Assembly: GCF_000143415.4 (NCBI RefSeq)
Contig: NW_003314416.1
Span: forward strand, 129,332 to 193,331
DNA: 64,000 nucleotides
Reading direction: 5' to 3'
DNA from: Selaginella moellendorffii
Lineage: Eukaryota > Streptophyta > Lycopodiopsida > Selaginellales > Selaginellaceae
Shown here in pieces: positions 22,259 through 31,700 of the stretch; the first letter of the stretch is position 1, and the number at the start of each line of letters is the position of its first letter. The notes beneath the pieces are model-generated. The model was not told where the DNA came from. It did not search any database and was given only the letters and a program-made list of their open reading frames with translations. A program made the translations under genes and the position numbers.

Positions 22259-25063
22259 TTAATGAATCTCACCTTGAACCTGGGTTATGAATGCTCTTGC
22301 TGCATCTCTTGCATGGTCTGGCAAGGTGATGGTGGCACTCTGCTTCCGCATCCAACCATGCACAACATTATCCACCGATATGCTCATGCTGGGATCCCTT
22401 GGATTCAGCACCCATCTCTTTTCTAGGCAATCCTTCGTATATCCGGAACTTGGCTTGAACCACTCCACAGTTACATTGAAGGAGTTAGTTTCCGCGTCCT
22501 CCTCTGCATCAGTGATGCAGCGCCCCACCCATATCATTTGTTTTTTATTACTGGGTCTGACAAGCACGACCATTCCTTTGCAGACCTGTACTGGATTGAA
22601 TGCTGAATCCGGCTTCTTGTTCCTCGGCCCACAATAATGATCCTCAACATCGTTATCTGTCACTGCATTTCCAGAGGACATTGTTCCGCTACTATCTGGT
22701 GCTCTGGGTTCTGGCCAAAAGGACTCTTCCAATTCTTCATATACAACAGGCCCATTTTGGATAGCAGATATAATCTTCTCCCAGTATTCGAGCAAAGGCT
22801 TGCACCTCTGAAAATAGGATTCTCCACCAAACACCAACCCCCTCTTCCAGAAGGCAATATGCTGTCTAATCCCGGCCACTATACTTTCCTGGTCTTTGAG
22901 TCCATCCGGGTGCATCGGCCGTGGGGAACCCTGAGGAATCATAGGTTCCCCAGTTATGGGATCTCTCTTGAAGAGTTCAATGCCGTCCACTGGCAGCCAC
23001 ACTGTGTCCCATTCTCTTATCTTGTACCTCATCACTGGAGCACCGTCACGCATGCTGAAATGAAACTGAAGAGGCTTGGAGTGGCCAATCAGCGTTTCGG
23101 ATCCGTCCCTAATGTAGCCTCTTACAAACCCCTTAAAGTCTGGAACCTCTGTCACAAGTGCAGCTTCAACAGTGCCTTTGATGCAATTTTGGAATTCATC
23201 GTAGAGTTGTGGGAGGGTGAGGACATTGGATCGCCGGAGGGACTCTGCCAGGTGACTGAACATGGCATCGACGTCTTCATGAGTGTGCCCAACCATGAGA
23301 AAGCCAAGTGTAACCGTTTCAAATATGCCTTTGGCAACAAGCATCGCCAAGTACGCGAAGACGTACATGTTTTTGTTCTCACTGCCAGCATTGTCTGTTT
23401 GGAGCAGAAGATGGGGTGGAAGGCCACATCGGCCGCAAGAACTTCCTTGAGATTCTGCTTCGTTTGGATGAGGCTGTGCATTCACCGGGCGACCAGCCTC
23501 GTCGGAATGGCATGAGGCCTCACGTGATAACCCTACAATCTGACGGCCAACATATTCACTGGGATGGCATGGGGCCCCACGTGATACTGCAAGCCTTTGC
23601 TCCTCCTCCAGCTGAACCCTGTATGGGGTTCGATCGACAAGGGCCTTATGCAAGGGTTGGCCGTTCAGCTCAGTCTGCGCACTTTGCAGAGACCTTAAGT
23701 GTTTTGCTAGGGACGCAATCATCATGTTTGCACCCCCGCCACCCCATAGAGGTACAAAGAAGTTCCCATAGTTCTGGGCACCATGCCCATGAGCGATTAT
23801 GCCAAATAGAGACACAGGCAGCTGCATGGATGAAGAGATTGCCTTGGGGGCAGGATTGAGTCGAGGTAAGCACGTCTTTTTCTGGTCCATTTTGTCATGG
23901 ATGATGCAGAGGTAAGAGTCAGGTCTCTCCATGGAGAGAATCCTGTTATGATAATATGCAGTCCTGTAGCTTCTCTGCTCGATGTTGTGGTCGAGCCGCC
24001 TTCTAACCAACGTCTCTTGCTCTTGAGCGATGCAAGAATTCTTCGACAAAGCCATTTTGATAGCAGTGCACTCGTCACACTTTGAAAAGCTGGAGTACTT
24101 TCCTATACTCACATCCCTGAACCTGTTTCTCCACAATCTACTAAATCTAGATTGGCTCAGCTTCCTGTAGCCATTACTCTGGAGTTCCCGATTCTTGGTA
24201 TACATGGAAGGGAGAACTCGTTGGGTGTCTCGAGTTCCATCTTCCAAGAGGCGGGTTTTATGTGGTTGCTGCTCGCTACATGTCTCGACAAACCTCTTGA
24301 AGATTGCCTCTCCATATACAACATGACCCCTGGTTTTGTGAGTACCGTCGTTCCCATGGACTGCCTGTTGAACCCTTTGTTCCTCGAACTCAGTTTTGAT
24401 TCTGTAGAATGTGGTTCGAGGGACTCCATAAATGATTCTCCATGCCCTCATGCAGACCAAACCCCTCTGGAAGACCATGCCCCCCACCTGATGTTCTGAA
24501 GCATCAACAGATGACCGTAATGCCTCATACACAAAATTGCGAGCTGCCTTCCAGGAAAATGTCTTGTATCTTGCTCTCTCCTCTTCAATAGCATCCCAAT
24601 CAGCATGTTGACAGCACCTCCTCTTGCAACAAGCAACTGTCGAGACCATTCGAACCTCCATCGCCATTTTCTGCCTTTTCGGTTCGTTGCTCAGATCCCT
24701 TTGGCTGCGCTTTAGGAAGGTGTACTTTCTTTTCCCATGAAGAGATGTTCTGTCATCAGTTGTAGTGGTGTTTGATTGTGAATCCTTCACATTCTCAAAC
24801 ACTAAGTGCCTCAATTTCCACCGCACAATGCTTCCAATAGTCAGACTGTTTTTTTCTGTGTCAACAACCTCTAAAATCGCAACTCCAATATCATCCCAGC
24901 CCAATTCTTGATTAGCAACCGCATCTCTTGGATCGACAACTGTGGCTAAGCCCTCAGCTACCACCTCCCCCTCGGGGTTGTTTAGAAACACCTTTGCCTG
25001 AATCCATGTAGCACGGTTCTTAAGATCCACGGAGGGAACATGCATCGCACTTGTGGAGGCCAT
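22259..25063 (-). CDS. DUF7869-like transposase, copy 1 (N-terminal deletion)
   Basis: A single open frame of 934 codons. Residues ~18-70 (VFLNNPEGEVVAEG ... LGWDDIGVAILEVV) resemble DUF8039, a domain of plant En/Spm-type transposon proteins. A Cys cluster (CCKRRCC) lies near 145, FSKCDEC at 326-332, IIHDKMDQ near 387 (Asp ~390), LLLQTDNAGSENKN near 552 (Asp 557) and FLMVGHTHEDVD near 588-599. The last two blocks are the hallmark of DUF7869-type proteins and fit an RNase H-like DDE nuclease core. A ~245-base deletion just after the start codon removes an N-terminal domain present in copy 2 (62209). Residues ~494-520 are encoded by two 22-bp palindromes. The final codons precede a possible splice donor, so further 3' exons are possible. 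Confidence 0.7.
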   Translation of the reverse strand: MASTSAMHVPSVDLKNRATWIQAKVFLNNPEGEVVAEGLATVVDPRDAVANQELGWDDIGVAILEVVDTEKNSLTIGSIVRWKLRHLVFENVKDSQSNTTTTDDRTSLHGKRKYTFLKRSQRDLSNEPKRQKMAMEVRMVSTVACCKRRCCQHADWDAIEEERARYKTFSWKAARNFVYEALRSSVDASEHQVGGMVFQRGLVCMRAWRIIYGVPRTTFYRIKTEFEEQRVQQAVHGNDGTHKTRGHVVYGEAIFKRFVETCSEQQPHKTRLLEDGTRDTQRVLPSMYTKNRELQSNGYRKLSQSRFSRLWRNRFRDVSIGKYSSFSKCDECTAIKMALSKNSCIAQEQETLVRRRLDHNIEQRSYRTAYYHNRILSMERPDSYLCIIHDKMDQKKTCLPRLNPAPKAISSSMQLPVSLFGIIAHGHGAQNYGNFFVPLWGGGGANMMIASLAKHLRSLQSAQTELNGQPLHKALVDRTPYRVQLEEEQRLAVSRGAPCHPSEYVGRQIVGLSREASCHSDEAGRPVNAQPHPNEAESQGSSCGRCGLPPHLLLQTDNAGSENKNMYVFAYLAMLVAKGIFETVTLGFLMVGHTHEDVDAMFSHLAESLRRSNVLTLPQLYDEFQNCIKGTVEAALVTEVPDFKGFVRGYIRDGSETLIGHSKPLQFHFSMRDGAPVMRYKIREWDTVWLPVDGIELFKRDPITGEPMIPQGSPRPMHPDGLKDQESIVAGIRQHIAFWKRGLVFGGESYFQRCKPLLEYWEKIISAIQNGPVVYEELEESFWPEPRAPDSSGTMSSGNAVTDNDVEDHYCGPRNKKPDSAFNPVQVCKGMVVLVRPSNKKQMIWVGRCITDAEEDAETNSFNVTVEWFKPSSGYTKDCLEKRWVLNPRDPSMSISVDNVVHGWMRKQSATITLPDHARDAARAFITQVQGEIH
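23507..23528. repeat. 22-bp palindrome inside transposase frame
   Basis: Read on the minus strand it encodes SREASCHS in frame. Confidence 0.75.
23564..23585. repeat. 22-bp palindrome inside transposase frame
   Basis: Read on the minus strand it encodes SRGAPCHP in frame. Conserved in copy 2 at 63951-63972. Confidence 0.8.
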
Positions 25064-25145
25064 TCTGAAAGTGCAGAAAAGAAGTTAAGACCATACAAAA
25101 AATGATTGGAGAATGGCCTAAATCATAACATACCAAACAACCTCA

Positions 25146-25167
25146 ATAGCATGAGGCCACATGCCAT
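25146..25167. repeat. 22-bp palindrome
   Basis: ATAGCATGAGG then CCACATGCCAT, just 5' of the transposase gene. Present in copy 2 at 62105. Confidence 0.8.
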
Positions 25168-25215
25168 TATTCAAACATGCTATTGCCACCCACGTGAAAT
25201 TTCGCATTCACAAAA

Positions 25216-25237
25216 TTGGCATGAGGCCTCACGCTAT
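25216..25237. repeat. 22-bp palindrome, inversion boundary
   Basis: TTGGCATGAGG then CCTCACGCTAT. Left edge of a segment that is reversed relative to the 5.2-kb locus. Confidence 0.75.
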
Positions 25238-25282
25238 CTTTGGCCCCTGCTAGCCTGTTGCTATATTCCTTTTGCCCTGCTA

Positions 25283-25382
25283 NNNNNNNNNNNNNNNNNN
25301 NNNNNNNNNNNNNNNNNNNNNNNNNNNNNNNNNNNNNNNNNNNNNNNNNNNNNNNNNNNNNNNNNNNNNNNNNNNNNNNNNN
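25283..25382. other. Assembly gap of 100 N
   Basis: A fixed-size gap inside the transposon's central region. The related 5.2-kb locus has only a few bases at this position, so the true gap could be short. A mis-join here would affect conclusions about copy 1. Confidence 0.95.
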
Positions 25383-25507
25383 GCCTTGCTGCAACTGTAT
25401 ATATTTTCGTGTGCGTGACTAGTCATCCCATCTTGATATACACACAGCTGCAGGCAAGTAAAAACATACATGACAATACGCTAGCCATGAAATTGCAAGG
25501 GCCCAAG

Positions 25508-25529
25508 ATGGCATGTGGCCTCATGCCAT
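25508..25529. repeat. 22-bp palindrome, inversion boundary
   Basis: ATGGCATGTGG then CCTCATGCCAT, a near-perfect palindrome. Right edge of the segment reversed relative to the 5.2-kb locus. Confidence 0.85.
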
Positions 25530-25619
25530 TTCTAAATGTGGTCCTAAGCCATTCCATGGTGAACATACCAGGAAGCACAAGTGCCGAATATCAAGAGGAA
25601 GCGGTAGCCACACCAAAGA

Positions 25620-25800
25620 CAGTGCCACTCGCAACACCGCAACTACTCGTAGCGCCGCTCGCAACACCGCAACTGCTCGTAGCGCCGCTCGCACAAACTG
25701 CCACTCGCATAAACTGCCGCTCGCAATGGCGCTCGCAATGCCGCAACCGCTCGTAGACGCATAAACCACAGCTCACAACGCCGCTTACACAAGCAGCGCT
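25620..25800. repeat. Degenerate GCCGCTCGCA tandem repeats
   Basis: Imperfect repeats such as CGCCGCTCGCAACACCGCAA. Related arrays lie at 5395-5530 and 61980-62085. Long frames here are artefacts. Confidence 0.75.
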
Positions 25801-26552
25801 CACTGCGTTCAGTGGAACCAAGAACACGGCGCACAAAAATGATAAACCTAGGAATGAGTTCGAGAATTCAAAAATAACACATGCTTGAACGTCACATCAA
25901 ATCCTTTGACAAACCAGATCTTATGATTCCTCTGACAAATTTCAAACTGACTAGCTTCTAGACATTGCTGTCGGACGTTGAACTTTGTCACATCATGTCC
26001 TTGCCTCGATCCAGCTGTGCCATGTCAGTGATTCGAACTTTGCCATGCCATGTCAGCGATCCGCGCCAAGATTATTCGCCGTGTAAAGGAATAATTATGC
26101 TGTGTGTGTACGTCCATTTATGGCAATATAAGGCCACACGCCATTCAAAGAATAATGCTAGTCGAGCATTTTTTGGTGCATTTTTGGGTTCAAAATTGCA
26201 TGAGCCCACACGCTATAAAGTTTACCTGTACCAAAAATAGAAACAGCTTTATTTACTTGGGAATTTAAGTGGTTGAGGCATTTTTAAACTTACAAACACA
26301 TGCCCTACTTACATTCCTTTGGTTGCTTAAAATTCAAAAATATTATAAACCTTTCTTTTTGCATTTTCAATGTTTTCAATTATGGTTTTTGATTTTCGCA
26401 GGACCAGCCTAGTAATCTATTTGCATCCCCTCATGTTTATAGCTAGCTTTCGTTTGTCCCCTTCGCTAGCCTGAGATACATCTGCTCGGCATCTGCCTCT
26501 TACAGCATTTGCCCAGAAAGGGCATCTTTCTTCACGCAGCATTTGCCACATG

Positions 26553-26578
26553 TTTAGGGTTTAGGGTTTAGGGTTTAG
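26553..26578 (+). repeat. Telomere-like TTTAGGG repeats
   Basis: About 3.5 heptamer units in the first tandem unit. Confidence 0.9.
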
Positions 26579-27447
26579 CAATTCAGTAGCTTGATAAACA
26601 TGTAAATACAGAACTTGATACAAAATCCTTTGATATGTCACAATGCCCCTAGGACCATAAACACATTTCAATAGAGAGGGTCCTTTCATTTCATAACTCC
26701 TTACGTAGATCTTGGTGAAACCAAAGTTAGTGAAGTTAGTTTCTTGTGATCCCGCATCTGATTGTGATGTCCCTTTGCAGTGTCGATGGAAAGGTCAATG
26801 CACACCAAACTGTAAAATCTTGGAGCAAAATAACGGTCGGCAAATGCCCCTGAAACATTGTAAGGCTCGTGTGGTCTCATGTGGTGTCCGATCGAGATGC
26901 TTCTTTGCAGGGTCATCAAGAAAGACATTGTATACCATTCTGTAAAATCTAGTTGCGATCTAACGGTTGGATCTCTAGAAAACTCAAAAAAAACACACGC
27001 CATTCAAAGAATAATGCTCGACATAAGGCCACACGCCATTCAAAGAATAATGCTAGTCGAGCATTTTTTGGTGCATTTTTGGGTTCAAAATTGCATGAGC
27101 CCACACGCTATAAAGTTTACCTGTACCAAAAATAGAAACATCTTTATTTACTTGGGAATTTAAGTGGTTGAGGCATTTTTAAACTTACAAACACATGCCC
27201 TACTTACATTCCTTTGGTTGCTTAAAATTCAAAAATATTATAAACCTTTCTTTTTGCATTTTCAATGTTTTCAATTATGGTTTTTGATTTTCGTAGGACC
27301 AGCCTAGTAATCTATTTGCATCCCGTCATGTTTATAGCTAGCTTTCGTTTGTCCCCTTCGCTAGCCTGAGATACATCTGCTCGGCATCTGCCTCTTACAG
27401 CATTTGCCCAGAAAGGGCATCTTTCTTCACGCAGCATTTGCCACATG

Positions 27448-27480
27448 TTTAAGGTTTAGGGTTTAGGGTTTAGGGTTTAG
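27448..27480 (+). repeat. Telomere-like TTTAGGG repeats
   Basis: Second tandem unit, about one heptamer longer. Confidence 0.9.
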
Positions 27481-28254
27481 CAATTCAGTAGCTTGATAAA
27501 CATGCAAATATAGAACTTGATGCAAAATCCTTTGATATGTCACAATGCCCCTAGGACCATAAACACATTTCAATAGAGAGGGTCCTTTCATTTCATAACT
27601 CCTTACGTAGATGTTGGTGAAACCAGAGTTAGTGAAGTTAGTTTCTTGTGATCCCGCATCTGATTGTGATGTCCCTTTGCAGTGTCGATGGAAAGGTCAA
27701 TGCACACCAAATTGTAAAATCTTGGAGCAAAATAACGGTCGGATCTATGGCAAATGCCCCTGAAACATTGTAAGGCTCGTGTGGTCTCATGTGGTGTCCG
27801 ATCGAGATGCTTCTTTGCAGGGTCATCAAGAAAGACATTGTATACCATTCTGTAAAATCTAGTTGCGATTTAACGGTTGGATCTCTAGAAAACTCAAAAA
27901 AAACTCGCGCGTGTTAGAATATTCTAGGAATATACTCCTATGTGCCCCTGAAAGGACATTGTATACCATTCTTTATTTAGCTGAACATCTGGCATTTTTG
28001 GAAATACAAGATGCTTTGGAATATCCAATCATGCATGGTATAAATATAGCGAGGGTATTAAATGATATCCCAATCATGATCTTTCTTTTGGATTTCGTGT
28101 GCATGCAGTCCGAGGAATGATGACGTTGCGGATTTCTTTTGGATTTCACGTGCATGCATGCGCGCGGCGATCCAGAAATTAATGGTGGCGCCCAAGTCCG
28201 AGGAATGATGATGTTGCGGGATTACCAACCGTCGTGACATTTCGCGCGTGTGAG

Positions 28255-28515
28255 GTTAGGTTTTGCATTTTGCTTCGTACTCGCGCTCGCACAGTCGTGC
28301 TTGCATCGCGCTCGCACACTCGCGCTCGCATCGCGCTCCCACTCGCGATCACGCTCACATTCGCGCTCATCTACCTTCTCTACAGGTTTCTTGTGTGCAT
28401 CGGCGTCCACTCGCGCTTGCATCACACTCGCGCTTGCATCACACTCGCGCTTGCATCACACTCGTGCTTGCATCACACTCGCGCTCGCATCACACTCGCG
28501 CTCGTGTGCATCGGC
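28255..28515 (+). repeat. CACTCGCGCTTGCAT-type tandem repeats 5' of the ParB-HAD gene
   Basis: 18-base units (GCTTGCATCACACTCGC) repeat about six times at ~28408-28505 after a looser GCTCGCAC array. Copy 2 carries fewer units. Located in the probable promoter or 5' leader. Confidence 0.8.
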
Positions 28516-28729
28516 GTCCACTTCAAGACACACCCAGTTTGTAACTTCGCCACCAACTCCGCCGCCCACTCCGCCACCCACACGCAGCCCACTTGGCGTC
28601 CCGGGAGATTTCAGCGCCACTCTCCAACTGTAAGTGGCAGAGTAGCCTTGCTGCTACGATCCGCTGCACACACAGTGCACATTCGCCAGCGAATCCGGCC
28701 TCGATTGTCACACCTCCATTCGGCTTCAA

Positions 28730-31700
28730 ATGGTAAGTCTTTTAGGCCAAGTAGAAAATGGCATGAGGCCACATGCCATTCAGTAGCAACATTGGCATGC
28801 ACCGATTGGGCTCTCGAGTGCAGTCCGGTTACAGATGGCGTGTAGCCTCACGCCATCTTAGGATGCAGCCTCAAGACATCTGATGCAGTGGTGAATGGCG
28901 TGTGGCCTCACGTTATTTCCAGCTGCTAGCTTTTCATTTGTCAGCTCTAATTGTTGTGCATTTCTGAACAGGCGAGGAATTGCGTTCTTCTTCCAGCCAC
29001 TGTCAATGTGGATGCAGAGAAGGGGGAGGAGCTCACCAGTTGGACTTTCGGGATGGAAGGCGAGGATCTGAGGCTGTACAACACAGATGGTGGGAGAAAA
29101 GAATGCATGGGGATCCTCATCCAAGTGACAGACACTCCATGCAGTTCCATGCAAGAATATGGACTGGCACTTGTGGTAGAGACAGCGTCCGCCTTCAAGA
29201 TCCACCTTGCACATCCTAGCGGCTTCCCGGAGGGGGGCAGCGGCTATGAGGAATTCCTAGAGGGAGCTAGGGAGAGGTTGTCCAGGAGGCCCACAATTTC
29301 AAAGACGCTGCGGGTCTATGAAGATCACATGGAATCCACGGACCTCACCTACGGCGATGTTCAAAAACTATATTCCAACATTGAGACGTTGAGAGTGCCT
29401 CCAGTTCGCAAAGCGAAGGGGAAGGGGGTCGATCTGGAAACTACCCCGAAGCAGAAAAGGGTGGTCAAGCTCAAGCCGACGTCTGACTCTCCTGCCCCAA
29501 AAAAGAAGCTACTCGGTGATGCCATTGCCTCGGGTTCGAACACTACACCCACCAAAAAGAAGAGCCGCAAAGAGCAGAAAGAGCAAGAAGAGGCAGCAAA
29601 AATCGTCGCAGATAATAGTACTTGTTACTATTCCAACAAAGTATATACAATCGACGTGAGCCGTATCGACATCCAAAGCAAATACAACCACAGTCTAGTA
29701 TCTGATGAGTGGGTGGAGAAACTGAAGCAGAAGATGCTGGCAAGTCCAATAACACCCGACATCGCAGACGTGATCCCCTACTACCGAACAATGAAGGGCG
29801 AGACGAGGTTTCCAGACTTGATTAATAGGAAGGTGTTGGACGATCAGAACATCCGGTTCTATGCCGTCTCCGGGCAACATTCTAGCTTGGCGATGCAAGA
29901 GATAGTTGTGGATATTATGGTGGGCGAGGAGGTGAAGAAAGTCTTCAAGACAAGAGTTGTCCGCCTGATAAAAGGCAACTCGCCCCTCCGATCTATCATA
30001 TACATCTCCCACGCGCAGAATGTCAAGCAAGAAACGTGCTACAAATCGGGTCTGCACGAGACATTGGCACGAACACGGAAGCTCTGGGTTCAACTGAAGA
30101 AGCCACAAAAACCAGGACAAGGACGTGCACTAGCAACTAGCGCCTGGCAGGTAAGCCTCGTTGCATGTGGCATAGCATGTGGCCTCACGCCATTTCCATT
30201 GCAGGAATTCTTGAGTCTTCTCTCGAAAACACTGGGGGTCAATGACACACTCAGCATCCATAACATTCTACTCGCGACAAAAGTTGTTTTTGACAAATGG
30301 GTAGATGTGTTGAGGAGGTACCATGACGGGGAGTTGCTAAACTCAATGGATGTGGAGGACGGCCGGAAGCCCAATGATTTGAAGCTCAACGCCTTGCGTT
30401 TCTCGCGGTCTCTAGACGACGACGACCTTCTGACAGTGGCTAATGCTCTTCTACGTGGTGAGGTAGTCTTCAACAAGACCAAAATGACTCCCGGCCATAT
30501 TGTGACATACGAGGACTTGTGCACGACTCTGAGAGCTCGTGCGCTATTGAAGGATTGGATCTTCGAGCAAGTGGCCGTGGAGAGGGTGAGCATCGACACC
30601 ACGCAAGAGATGATGGAAGAGCTGGAGTTGTCAAATGAAGACATCGACGAGTACGTGAAGGGGGCCCCCAAGTTCATCGATCTACTACGGGATGCCACGA
30701 AAAGTAAAGCTGAGAAGTTGGATCAGTATCCAAATTTCATTAAGAGGGATGTCGACTGCCGGCTTCAAAAACAGCTCGACCCCGCAGCAGAGGCCTATCG
30801 AGAACCTTACCGGGTATACGTGAATTCGGATGAGGATCAAAGGTGGAGGAGCATTGTTTCCCGCGGAGATGAGCAGGTCAAGAACATCTTTTGTGTGATG
30901 GACTTCACAAACGAGGAGATCACTCATGCAGACGAAGTCAGCTCCATCATTGACTTAATGGTGGGACTTGCGGAGGTGGAATCTTCAGTCCACTATATGA
31001 TCTACGACTCCGAATCCTATCACAAGTTCTGGAAGGCCTTGAACGAGGTGAAGGCTCGGTTAAAAGGCAAGGAGATGCAGGAGATCCATGGGATAATGGC
31101 TAAGAAGAAGATACCGACGAATGTCCGCATCTTCACACTCGCCCTTGTTATTGGTCCTGCAGCAGAGTGGGACTGGAGTGACTTCCCAGCTTCGTTCGAC
31201 AAGGCCGATCAAATTGATCTGAGGGAGGTCAATTTACCCGTGCCTGAGGAACTGAAGACGGCTATGGAGCTTTCGAATCCAGAGAAAGCTCCAGGTGCAG
31301 CATCGGAAATGCTCAGCTGGGTCTTCAACGCAATAGCGGGTGGGTCACCTGCTTCCGACTCCAAGGGCAAATGCGTTGTCGAGTACAACTGCGGCGGACA
31401 ATTCTTTCGAGCCGCACTACTCAAGGGTGTCCCGTGTGGTCCGGTGACAAACTCCATTGAAGAGGTGACTTCAATGAAGCATATAATTACAGTTGCCAAA
31501 GAAAAACAGTATCTTCTCTGCGAACCTGGTGAGTACGCACTTTAAGTTTAAATGTTATCTCACAAGCTCTGTATGCAGGAGCGTGGCCACCCCCAGATGC
31601 TGAAACGGCGTTAACAGCTACTGTTGAAGATACCCATGTTGGGCCGAGCTCACAACCTGCACAAGGTAAGGTCACGTGAGGCCTCACACCATTTTGATTA

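Larger units (their letters stand above)
26125..27905 (+). repeat. Tandem duplication of a ~0.9-kb central segment
   Basis: 26125-27020 and 27021-27905 are nearly identical direct copies, offset ~895 bases, each with a telomere-like run. Copy 2 of the transposon has one unit, so the duplication is specific to this copy. No coding sequence recognised. Confidence 0.85.

Noticed and set aside
22637-23515. A 292-codon plus-strand frame opposite the transposase
   Set aside because: Antisense shadow of the conserved transposase frame. The transposase frame holds the motifs and is conserved in copy 2.
26553-27480. A true telomere or interstitial telomere array
   Set aside because: Only 3-5 units, repeated at the same place in each element copy and surrounded by element sequence.
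28263-28845. Ala/Arg/His-rich frames upstream of the ParB-HAD gene
   Set aside because: They come from the CACTCGCGCTTGCAT repeats and are not kept in copy 2.
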